This document shows positions 14,045 through 25,135 of a stretch of 64,000 nucleotides of DNA, one piece after another. Within the stretch, counting starts at the first letter, position 1. The number at the start of each line of letters is the position of its first letter. Source of the stretch: Malurus cyaneus samueli. Its lineage: Eukaryota; Chordata; Aves; Passeriformes; Maluridae. A program made the translations under genes and the position numbers. The stretch is from assembly GCA_009741485.1 (NCBI GenBank), contig CM019216.1, forward strand, positions 45,636,550 to 45,700,549. The letters are read 5' to 3'. Below the pieces are notes generated by a model, which was not told the origin of the DNA, made no database searches, and saw nothing but the letters and a program-made list of their open reading frames with translations.

Positions 14045-14479
14045 AACCCTGTAACCTGGTACAAATTGACCAGGGATGGAGATTGTAATGGATACACCTT
14101 TAAATTGTTGTTGTGGGAATTACTGTAGTGAAATCCACCTGAACCAATGGAGGAGAAGCCCTACAAGAAGCAGTGCAAGGGCAGCAGTGACCCAGCCCAA
14201 GCTAGCTTTGGTGCCCGTGACTCCACACAACAAACCCACTGCACCTCTTCCATCCTGAGTGATCACCACAACCGAGGGAGCCCAAAGCCATGGACTGAAT
14301 GAACTCAGTGGATATTTGTGGACATTTTATGGACATTTTATAGGGGTCATCCACAAACTAAAGGAATGATAGTTGTGTATTATACCAAAGGATGCCAAGG
14401 GGTGCACTGGTTAATGATGATGTGTTGGATAATGTGGAATCTGACAATGATGTAGCAGTATGGAATCAGTGGGGAGAGT
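14045..14479 (+). mobile_element. ERVL-type endogenous retrovirus, 3' internal remnant
   Basis: Sequence from about 14,045 (GGTACAAATTGACCAGGGAT) through the TGAATGAACTCAGTGGA stretch resembles the non-coding internal end of avian ERVL elements and runs directly into the LTR that follows. No intact open frame remains. The boundary with the LTR is approximate. Confidence 0.65.
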
Positions 14480-14747
14480 GGGATGGTTTTGGATGGGGCA
14501 GAGTTAGTTTTCTTCATCATAGTTGGCATGAGGCTGTGTTTTGGATTTGTTCTGGGATCAGTGTTGATGACAGAGGGATGTTTTTGTTACTGCTGAGCAG
14601 GGCTTGCACAGAATCAGGATGTTTCTGCCTCACTCCACCAGTGAGGAGGCTGGGAGTGGACAAGAAGTGGGGAGAGAACACAGCTGGGATGGCTGACCCC
14701 AAATAACCAAAGGGTTATTCCATACAATATGGCATCATGGCCAACAC

Positions 14748-14797
<50 letters not shown>

Positions 14798-15080
14798 AGA
14801 AAGAAGGGCAGGGGTCACATTCAGAGTGATGGGGCTTGTGTTCCCAAGTAACCATTACACATGATGGGGCCCTGCTTTCCTGGGAATGTCTGAACACCTT
14901 CCTGCCTATGGGAAGTGGTGAATGAATTCCTTGTTTTGCTTTGCTTATGTGTGCATGGCTTTTGTTTTATCTATTAAACTCTATGTCAACCCACACGTGT
15001 TCTCACTTTTACTTCTCTGATTCTTTCTCCCATCCCATGGAGATTTGTGGGGCTTTGCTGCTGGTGGGGGTTAAGACACA
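14480..15080 (+). mobile_element. ERVL-type LTR, plus strand, with A45 insertion
   Basis: Recognised by landmarks in order: GGCAGAGTTAGTTTTCTTCA, TTACTGCTGAGCAGGGCTTG, TGACCCCAAATAACCAAAGG, GTGGTGAATGAATTCCTTGT, CTATTAAACTCTATG (the usual poly(A) signal region) and CTCTGATTCTTTCTCCCATC. The TATA region expected after the CCATACAATATGGCATCATG stretch is replaced by 45 A (14,751-14,795). The element is a transcriptionally disabled, old solo-LTR-like copy with a piece of internal sequence before it. Confidence 0.85.
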
Positions 15081-18000
15081 TCAAATATATTCACTTGACA
15101 TTTCCAGACATACCCAATTGTATGTAATGAATGGCCATTATTTCTGTATATGGCCATCAAACTGAAATGCAAGTTACTTCTACAGTGAGTCACACATTGG
15201 TGAACTCCGTTCATCATCTGTTTTAATGGCTAGATGACAAAAAGCTCGTACCTAACAGCTGTAAAGGCTACATTTATTGCTAATGAATCCTCTGAGTCTG
15301 AGGAACTTCCCTGTAAACAATTTTACTAGCAGTATTATAAGTAAAGTGGCACCATTTGGGAATTCTTATTTTACACTGACAAAAATTTTATCAGAAAAGG
15401 ACTGTGAAACAACTTACCAGAGATGATTTATCAGGGCAGTATAAAACCAAAAAAATAAAACCAACTGTGACAGGAATCAGGTCTGCTGGTCCCTTTCCTT
15501 CTGTTTCCTAGAGCACATGAATGGAAAGATTTATTACCAAAGGTATTTGCTTGCAGAGCAATTATTAGTGCTGACTCCTTTCGGAAAAGTATCAGCTGTT
15601 TAAAATGTACCAACTCTGTGCTACTGAGTTACAATTGTATGGTGCAAAATGAAAAACTCTCTCCGCAAGCTCTGGCAGCAATTTCCCAGTTTTGCTCTCA
15701 AGGTCTACATTGTTACTCTCTGGTGTGAAAGGGCTCTGCAGGACATTGTCACCTCTCCCAGGGGGTTCAGGGTGACAGGCTGCTGGGACGCCCGCAGAAC
15801 TCTCCTCATGTACACATGAGAAACTTGCTGGAATCAGAGGCAACGCTTCAAATCAGAATTCAGCTTTTGCAGTGAATTGGGCTGATGTGTGAGGCAGTGG
15901 AGTGGCTTAACCTAATCATTGTAAGCAGAAGCTTGGTTGCAATCCCACATAACCTAAACAGAAAAACAGAGAGGAAGAGAAAGAGGAAGAAAGAAAAAAG
16001 AAGGAAGGAAACATACATCAAACAAAACTGGTTATCATAACACACATATTTGAAGGTAGGAAACACTGGAGCCAGACAAAAAAAGCAACCGAAAAGATAA
16101 ACCAGAGGCCAAACCCTCTGCTTGTAAAAAAGGGTGAAAATATCAATTTTGAACCTGTGTGTCCATGTTTTGCAGCTGCCAGGCTCGCGCAAGCAGAGCA
16201 TGGGATGGCAGGAATGACTGCTGTGCCAGACCCAGCGAAGATTCCCAATAGCATCCTTCCCACTTCCTCTGCAGCTCAAGGTCTGTGCTCCATTTCCACT
16301 TCAATATCAAGTGAGGGATTTCGCTGAAACTATTGCAACTAATTACAGTCATGAAGATAGTGGGATTTTCTGTGAACAGCCTGGAAAACTAAAGTGATGG
16401 CAAGAAATGTGATTGTGCAGATTGCCTGAACTGGTGTTAATTATTTTTTAATCACTGAAAATTAAATTAGGTTTTAAGTAGATATTATTAATTCTTGTCT
16501 AAGTTGTCCAAAGACAGTGTAACAAGTTAACAGATATCGAATTATAATTACAAGAATACATAATTATATCAATTTTACAGACTATAAGAAGGAAATACTG
16601 TCTGTTCAATACAGAATTTGTTAAATTTACAGCACTGGTTATTTAACCAAAACAATGGAAAAAAAACATGCAAAATATTATCTTTCATCCTAAATAATTT
16701 TTTTTTATGGCTTTTCATTTTTAACTAGCTTAGAGGGCCTCTTTCCATGCTTCCATGCACTGCTGTCATGGTTTCACTCCAGCCATCAATTAAAGATTTA
16801 TATTTCTATCCATTTTGAGACCTGGAGAAAAATCTGCAGTGAACAGGGAATTTTGTGGAATGGGACTCAATCTACAATGGGGAAGAAATGCCCATTGTCT
16901 TCTGGAGTACCAAGATGCCAGAGGCACTCTGTGTGACACTGTAAAGCACTAATTTTCTCTGACAAATCCCTCTGGAACCACTGCAAAGCCCAGAAGAGGC
17001 CAGATTAATATCTAGGAATTCTGCAAATTTTCTGGTCATTATTGGACTAGCACATACTTAACAAAATACAAAGCCTTCTGAACTCCTCATTAAAGGCTGC
17101 AAGGGAATTCTCAGAAGAAGATCAATAGGAAATACTGCTATGTAAGGGACACAATACTGAAAGCAGTCCAGGATTAAATTGCATCTGAAAAAAATCACAA
17201 CAATATATTCCTACAAGCAGTGAAAAGTGGAAAAGAAACACTTTTTTTTCCCTTTTAAAAACTCCTCTCACTGCTGACCTTGAGCCTCACTGAAGATGTG
17301 TGAAAGACTAGAGAAGAAACTTCATTTAAACAAATATAAAACTGATTTGCAGTCCATTTGCTGACAGCAGTGTAACACTGTCTGGCAAACAGACACCAAT
17401 CTGGATAAGAAATCTGTTCGATTAGCATGGAAAGATGGCTACAGATGGAAGTGGCTGCGTGGAAGAACCCAGCCAGGCAGTGACAGGGTTGCTTTCCTCA
17501 GGAGGTCCAAAGTTGGAAATTAAACGATGGGGCCAAAATTTTATTTTGCATCAAAGCATGTCAGGATTTTCAGCCATCTGCACCCCAGTATTCTCTTAAG
17601 AGGCAGCAACCTTTGACGTGCCAGCTTTTGCTAAAAGAAGAGGAGTGGCTAATTGGATTCCTAATCCATTAATACTAATCTTTTCACTGAAGTGACAGCA
17701 AGTGTGATTTGTCATCTTTGCTTCCCCTGCTGCTTTATGTGGCTGTGAAAAACTGGAGCATAGAGTTGGCTGCTGCTGCTCACACTTCACTGGTGTGGTC
17801 TCCAAAGGCTCTGGACTAAGCTGAACTAATGACCTGAGAAATGCTGCAGGAGCCTCTGGCCAAATTCAGCCATGTAGGGTCAGGATTTGCCTGTGAGTAA
17901 ATCCCTGGTACTCTGGAAGGAGTAATGCATATTTACATGGGACCTGAATCTGGGGTACAGTTTTAAAATTCCTTTCTGAGTATTATTTACTGCAATCCAC

Positions 18001-20417
18001 AGAAATGAAAAGTGCCTTGGGTTTTCTTGGTTTTTTTTTTCCTGTGCAGCGATGAGCAGGTTTTATAAATGTGGTTGTATAATTAGACTTGGTTCCTTGG
18101 ATGAAAAGATGCAATTTTTGCAAAGTCTGTTGCAGCTTTGTTCCTTTAATGACCACGCCATGTATTGGTAATTCCATTATGAAGCTGCATTTTGTTCAAT
18201 TTAGTGGGACAGAGCAAGAAGGGGTACCTTGGAAGCATCCATGGGCCCAGATTATTTAAGGCACGTGCTGTAGATAAGCTGAACCCCGCAAAATTACTCC
18301 CATTCTGCTCTTGCAATCTCTCCCACAACTCACCAGGCAATCACAGTTTGCCCTCAGCTCTCATCATAAACACAGAAAAAAGGTGTTGGAGAAGAGAAAA
18401 GATGCTCTAATAGTTTGAGATTTATGGGTAAAATGCATAAAACTGAGCTGAGTGTTTTAAAATCCCGTACATTTAGAGAACTCCCAGATGGGTCTCACTG
18501 GAATATACATGTTGAAGCAAAACTTTCCAGCATTTGTTTGACTGCCTTAAAGTGTGAGGATTTAAGAATGGATTTTTAGGAGGATGAATCACTAACAGCG
18601 GTTACATTTGGAGAGCTCACAGTCTGACAATTCTTTTATGTAGAACATTACTGTGCTGGCTTACCTGAAACAAGTAAAAAAGTGTGAACAAATGACTGGA
18701 GAACATGAACAAAAAGGAAAAAAAGGAGATGAGGGCACTCAAGCCACCACAAAATGCCATATGCCAGTGATGCAAATGAATGCTGCTGCTCACATCCATC
18801 GGAGGAGCTGAGGCAGAAGCACTGGTTAATGGTCCTGGAGTATGGCTCGATTGGCCTGTGTGACACACCAGCAGCTGCCTGCAGGTTGTCTCTGCTGCAA
18901 ATTCCCCTGTGGCCGTGCCCTGAGCTGTAACTACAAGGCAATGTCTAACCAGGACAAGAATTGAGGTTATTCAGACAATCCTGTGATAAGATAAGGACAG
19001 GGGTAAGGTCAGCTGGATGGAATCAGACTCCAAGAAAAGCTTGGTTTCCTGTCTTGGAGCAAAAAAATAGCAACTTCCACACCACCAGCAACCACTCTCA
19101 CTTTTTTTAAGAATACTGAAATCCTCAAACTATAGTTTCCACAGCAGTTTAGGGGATTTCCTGGTAAAAAGTTGAAAAGTAAGTATCCTTATCAGAAGCC
19201 GGGGCAAGTGTTTTATGACATTTAGAAACAACACATGCCCCAAACTAGACCCACTGAGCTGGAAGAGCAGAGACAGTGGCTTTGGAGGCACTGAGAAATG
19301 CTGCAGCCTGGGCCCACCCTCAGACTGGATTCTCTGAGCATCCACACAGAGGAATTTGGGTCTCACTGTCAGGAGTGACTGACACAGGGCAAGGTCTCTG
19401 AACCAGGTCCAGAGTTGTGATGGGAATAAAGGATGGGGCATAGCGGTGTTTAGTCCTGCCAGTCAGCCTGGAAGTGGCTGTGATGTTCTGTGACCTTGGC
19501 AAGGAACAACATGGGAGTTTTCCCTCTTGAAAACACATGGCAGTGCTAGAAGGGAAGACTCAGTCAATCTGGTATGGAGCTCCCATTTTCAGTAAGAGCA
19601 GGGAGACTGCCCACAAACCCATGTATAGATTAGAATCTCCTTCTGCCCCGACATCTAAGCTAGTTTTGAAGGTTTAGGGGGTCATTTTAGTTGTCTGGGA
19701 AAACCAGCACTGTGTTTGTACTCCAAGTTTGAGTCCCATGGAAGTGACAGAGCTGGTTTAAAACTAGATACTGGCATGCTGTTAGCAGGACAGCTGTGGA
19801 AGTGCAGAAACCAATGTGTGCTGCAGCATCTACCTGAGAAGCTCAGAAAATTGTCAGGCTGTTAGTTTTAGGATGGCTTTGGCATGCCTAGATTAACTAC
19901 AATAACAATATATTTTTCCATAGTCCTGATTATTCACCTCTTGATAATATCCTGCTTGTTTATACAGAACACCCTAAGCCCTGCTGCCCTTTACCTCAGG
20001 AACCAGTGTAATATTAGACATTTTCATAAGCTTGCACTGAATAGTCCAGTACCCATTTAAACTTTGCTGCATGCCTGGGATATTCAATTACTGAAAGAAG
20101 CTTGATTACTCCTTATGTTTGTCTCTCATGTCCACCAGTCTCAGTTACAATTTAGCTATTTTTCCAGCTGAACAATGCCAATGACTTTGAAAGGCAGTTA
20201 AGTGGAAGATAAATTTCAATTAGGAGGCAAAAACCTTAAGGTAAGCTGTGGTAGGGAGTATCTTTTTTAGTTCAAACAAATTACTATTTATAACTGTGCA
20301 GTACAGTGAAGATGAAAGAACAACCTCCTCCCCCAGTTTCTAGCCACCCCCTACCAAAAATCAATTATCTCCCACACCTTCCCAGGGCATTAGTACACAG
20401 CTGTGGGAAAGAAATAT
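15081..20417. other. Intergenic DNA, no gene seen
   Basis: Unique AT-rich sequence with a purine-rich GA/GAA tract near 15,958-16,012. The 139-codon minus-strand frame at 15,860-16,279 arises from that tract (Leu/Phe runs) and is not a gene. Confidence 0.6.
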
Positions 20418-20590
20418 GAATCACAGAAGCATTAAGGTTGGAAAAGACTTCCAAGATCATCGAGTCCAAGCTTTGACTCCACCATATGGACACCACCATA
20501 TGAACACCACCATATTAACTGAACTATGACACTAAGTGATGTATGCAGTTGTTTCTTGAACAGAAAGAGTGAAAATACATTCTTCCATAA
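20418..20590 (-). mobile_element. CR1 fragment, minus strand
   Basis: It starts GAATCACAGAAGCATTAAGG and continues TTGGAAAAGACTTCCAAGAT, the CR1 3' end read in reverse. An internal 14-bp unit (CCACCATATGGACA type) is repeated 2.7 times at 20,479-20,516, an expansion within the element. Confidence 0.88.
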
Positions 20591-22169
20591 TGCCTTGCTG
20601 CTGTTCCTAACTGGGCTGCCAAGTTCTAGTTGGGCTTCCAGCTCTAGATGCTCAAGAGGGTAGCAGCATGAATGCTAGTTATTACATGTAATGGGTACAG
20701 TTTCATGTGATCATTGCTGAAAAAATAGTTAAAAATCCAGTATGAGGTTCTAGCAACAGAAATGCCATTGGACAGTGCTACTCTCCAAGAGGAACAAACA
20801 GCTGAAATGAACTCTGCAGTTCTAGGCAGACCCTAAATCACAGCAACATCAGAATAACTTTAGAATTATCCCTCTATCACCTTATGCTTCATGAACAGAG
20901 TCCAGACTCTAATTCTCAGGATGGAGGGAGCTTCTACAGATGATTTTGTGACAGAACAGAGTGAGTTTTGCCTTTGATGTTGGCTAATGTGCCTTTTTTT
21001 CCTAATCTTGTTTTCCTCATGCAGTGAACACATGGACGATACTGATTCTGTTTTCTGATGTAAAACCACAGCTAGAAATTTGTGTGTAGGTCCAGAGGAG
21101 GTGAGGCAGACAAAAGCATTTGCAAAGAGAGGCCCAAAAGGGATGGAAGGACATATACAAAATTCCACCACACTGGAGGGCAGCCTGTGCTGTGCTGGAG
21201 TAGAAAGCACAGGAAGGGCTCCATGGGGAAAAACCTTCAGAGTGCTGAAGAGGTGAGTTCATAGAGTTGTTACTCCTCCTTTTCCTCCCGTCAGATAAAT
21301 GAGTTGCAGGGAAGGTAGGAAACTATATTTGGGTGAAGGATTCTATGTCCTGGCCCTTGGAGTGATCAGATAAGTAACAGGAGCTCTAAAAAAAGCATAT
21401 TCTTAGAAAGTGCGTCATCTGAACAGATGCAGTGCTGTTAAAGTTCACTGGATAAACTGGGTTTTATTTTGTCCAGCGTCTCTTTAAATACAGCAACAAG
21501 AAGTCAGCAGGTCCATGGGTGCATCCCCACTGGAATGTTTTGCTGCACATTAATAACTCTACAGCACAAGGTTCCAGCTACGCTGGCCAAAACAAACACA
21601 AAGCAGTTTTTGGTTTCAGTCCCACACAGCACCTCTGGGAATTACGTTGAAACTTCCTGTTTTCCCCACTACCTGCCATGCATTTCACAGCCTACAAACG
21701 CGAGCTAGTGAAGAGCTTTCAGAGATCATACTTGGAAGGGAACCAAAGAGCAAGGAAACAGCTTCAGACTAACACAAATGGCTGAAAAAACCTGCCTGTG
21801 AAATATGGGCAGGAAAAGGGGCTTATGAAAAGGACACCATTCATCCAGGACTCCTTTCAAAGTGACTGTACCAAAGCAGCAAGGTCCTCACACTGAATTT
21901 CAACACAGAACTGCACCCCAGCAGCTCCTGGCTCTTGGCAGACATCTCCACCATACTCTGTGCCTGCAGGCACTGGGAGCAGCAGCAGCGTTGTCCCTGC
22001 TCTGTGATTTTAAAGGAAGATGGAAACAAACATTTGTTTTACTGAACAGTGATACTTCTCCATATACAAATACCTTGATTTGGCTTCAGCTGCTCCATGC
22101 TGTCTGTTACTTTCCTTGCCTCTGCATCAGCATAGGAGAAGGAGAACCTGAAACTCTGTGGTGGCCAGG
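20591..22169. other. Intergenic DNA, no gene seen
   Basis: Unique sequence between two CR1 copies. Open frames on both strands near 20,870-21,260 overlap each other and show no domain. Confidence 0.55.
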
Positions 22170-22450
22170 TATCATAGAACAGCCTGGTTTGGAAGAGATT
22201 GTGAAGATCATAGAGTTTCAACCCCCCTGTTATTGGCAGGGCCTTTCCACTAGACCACCTTGCTCAGAGCTCCATTCAATATGGCCTTGAACACTTCCAT
22301 GGATGGGGTATCTACAACTTCTCTGAGCAACCTGTTCCAGTGCCTCCCTGCTCTCACTGTAAAGACTTTTTCCTAGTATCTAATTTAAACCTGTTCTCTT
22401 TCATTCTGAAGCTATTACCCCTTGTCTTGTTACTATATGTTCTTATAAAT
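22170..22450 (-). mobile_element. CR1 LINE 3' fragment, minus strand
   Basis: Starts ATCATAGAACAGCCTGGTTT and runs through the 3' UTR and end of ORF2 in reverse (CTGTTCCAGTGCCTC, ACCCCTTGTCTTGTTACTA). Typical 5'-truncated copy. Confidence 0.92.
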
Positions 22451-22759
22451 ACACTCTTTCCCCTTGACAATTACCATTATTGATTTTCTAAAGAGCAGGT
22501 TTCCACTTTATTAAAAAAAAAACATGATAATGTTCGACAAACCCTTGGTGAGCAGTGAACTGCTATTTCACATCAATTCAGTCAGTAGTGATGGACAGTA
22601 AAGCCTCAAACAATTTAGTGTTCCTTCAATGCACTAAACTTTAATTTGACTGGACTTCACAGGCTGCTACTTTGCTGTGTGACATTTAGGTCCTGATGTC
22701 TGAGAAACACGCAAAACCTTGTGGACAGCCTGCAGACTCAAGCCATACAACTGATTTTT

Positions 22760-23020
22760 TGATCATAGAATCGTAGAACATGGTGAGTTGGAAGGGACCC
22801 ACAGGGATCCTTGAAGTTCAACTCCTGCACAGGACCAACCCCAAGAGTCACACCATGTGCCTGAGAGCATTGTCCAAACACTCCTTGAGCTCTGTCAGGC
22901 TGGTGCTGTGATCACTTCCCTGGGGAGCCTGTTCCAGTACCCAAACACACTCTGGGTGAAGAAACTTTTTCTAATGTTTAATCAAAACCTGTTTTGTTCC
23001 TCACTTCAAACAAGAGGAAA
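22760..23020 (-). mobile_element. CR1 LINE 3' fragment, minus strand
   Basis: Starts GATCATAGAATCGTAGAACA and continues TTGGAAGGGACCCACAGGGA, the CR1 end in reverse, through the GAAGAAACTTTTTCTAATGT segment. It is better preserved than its neighbours. Confidence 0.93.
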
Positions 23021-23469
23021 AGGATTTTTAGCCTTTTATTAGTAGCACTGAAGCATTTCTCAAACATTTTAAGGCAGCTTTGGCCCAGAATAAGATCATC
23101 ACCATCTTTCCCTGTGGTATATAAACCTCATGAGTCTTTCTAAATCTGCTCTACTTTTTTGGACCCCAATTCAAAAAAAAATAGGGCATTCATTTATGAC
23201 CTATTTTCTATTATTAGGAACCAATCAGTTTGCAGTAGTAACAGACAAGAGAGTCCAAGACCATGATAACAGGAAAGACAACATATTGACACTCTTTGCA
23301 ATAAAAACACGTTCACAGAAAACTTTTTTACAGCTTCTGGGAAGCAGATGGTTATTATGCCATTACAAACAAATGCCAAAAAATATCAGGTAGAATTTTT
23401 TTTTTCTGCACATCATGATTTTTATTTGTGGTGCAAAGTTTCTTTTGATCACAAGAGGGATTGTATTCC

Positions 23470-23770
23470 TGTGGTGGGTTGACCCTGCCTGGGTGCCAGG
23501 TGTACACCAAAACTGCTTTCATTACTCCCCTCCTCAGCTGGACAGGAGAGAGAGAATATAAGGGAAGGCTCGTGGGGTGGGATAAGGACAGGGACTGATC
23601 ACTCAGCAGGTACCATCATAGGCAAAACAGACTCAACTTGGGAAAATTAGTTTAAATATGAAATAAATATGAATAGGATAATGAGAAAAAACACCAAATC
23701 TTAAAACATTCAAAAATCATTCATTCCTACCAACGCTACAAGAGCAGAGGGCTCTAAGTCCTTATACCCA
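23470..23770 (-). mobile_element. ERV LTR fragment, minus strand
   Basis: TGTGGTGGGTTGACCCTGCC followed by CTCCTCAGCTGGACAGGAGA, GGGATAAGGACAGGGA and AAAACAGACTCAACTTGGG match one end of a common avian ERV LTR. I assign the minus strand because the family's TATA region lies at the opposite end. Similarity fades after about 23,720. Confidence 0.75.
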
Positions 23771-24559
23771 GCTCTATCCCCTTGGAATGCTTCTCACATT
23801 GCTCTGTTTGAGTAAGAAATAAAAAGAAGTGAAGTGAGGTTCCATCTCTGCTCCACTCTGCCTTTCCAGCAGGGCAATGCTGTTACAAATCAGGCCCTTA
23901 TCTCCCAAGCAGTGAGGTGAGCACCAAAGGGTGGCTTTTGAAGCCCAAACAAGCTGATTTGCTCTGTATCTGTGTAGTGTTGGAGCTTCCCCAGGAGCAC
24001 AGCTCACCCACCTGTGTATCCAACACAGCCCAGTGTCTCTCTCAAAGGATGTGCAGCCCTTGCAAGGGCCCTCAATCACAGAGCTGATGGAGCCCCTCGG
24101 CCAGCACACAATGTCCTCTGGCTTGTGCTGGCAGCCCAGGCTCTCAGGTATTCAAATCTCACCATCTTCCCATCCTGTTCTTGCACTCAGAGACCCATCC
24201 CCAATTCCTTGTGCCATGATCTCCACATCACAGCTGTGTGAAGTTCCCTTTTTTTATGTCCACAGAAAAAGGAAATCCACAGAAATAGGAAATCCACAGA
24301 AGGTTATCAAATATGTAGAAAGTCTGGGGAACGTTCGGAAGAAGCACCATATACATTTGACCTATTGCCATCCTTTAGAAGCTACTTCTTCTCTTTTTTT
24401 CCCAAGCTATCAATCTTTACTAATAAATAATTACACAATCAGCAGGATTTAACACCTGCCATTGATTCCCTCGTGCATTTCAGCCAGCAGTAGGCTTCAG
24501 CTCCTGTTCATTCTATGTGCCCTGAGACTCCCTCGAGCTTGGTCTTACCACAATGGCAA

Positions 24560-25135
24560 AGCTTGGCATTTACTCTTTGACCTTCTGCTGCATTTCTTTG
24601 TTGGTGTTGGGCATGGACAGCATCTTCAGCATGACAGAGACCCTGGTCAAGTCCATTGTTTGTGAACTCTTCAACTTCCCATCTGCCTCTCTCCAGAGCA
24701 GTACCTCCAGTTCATTTGCTTCCAGCTGCAGCAGGACTCTCTCCTGGCTCAGCAGATCCATTTTGGGGTCCTCCTCATTCTGGTCTTCCCACAACATATC
24801 AGCCCCTCTCTCTGCCTGTTGGACCAAGCACTTGCACTGAGACCTTTTGCTACCACCTCATCTGGACATCTTTTTGACATCTTGCCACTATTTCCCCTCT
24901 TGCAGTTTTCCATTTTTCTGCAGTGCCTACTCATTCTGTAATGGCCTTGTCCAGCTCCCTGACACACCAAACCTGGGCTAGATAGGCCTTTGGTCAGCTC
25001 CTCCATCCCTGCTGTAATGCATGTCTGTCCTTGACCCTTCCATGTCCCTTCATTGTCCCTGCATACCTGCAAGCAGTTACAACAGGAAGGGGTACAGAAA
25101 TTCTGGCTTTTGTGTTCTTCAGTCTCTCCCAGCAT
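24560..25135 (-). pseudogene. Possible retroviral internal remnant next to the LTR
   Basis: Two overlapping minus-strand frames (24,570-24,827 and 24,749-25,135) are rich in Glu, Gln and Lys and include LVCQGAGQGHYRMSRHC, which recalls a gag zinc knuckle (CX2CX4HX4C) with a missing Cys and wrong spacing. The nearby minus-strand LTR makes an ERV origin plausible. It could equally be non-viral; there is no intact product. Confidence 0.25.

Noticed and set aside
15860..16279. 139-codon minus-strand frame with Phe/Leu-rich segment
   Set aside because: The hydrophobic run is the translation of a GA/GAA-rich tract.
24033..24452. 139-codon plus-strand frame
   Set aside because: It overlaps several other open frames near the ERV LTR, with no recognisable domain.
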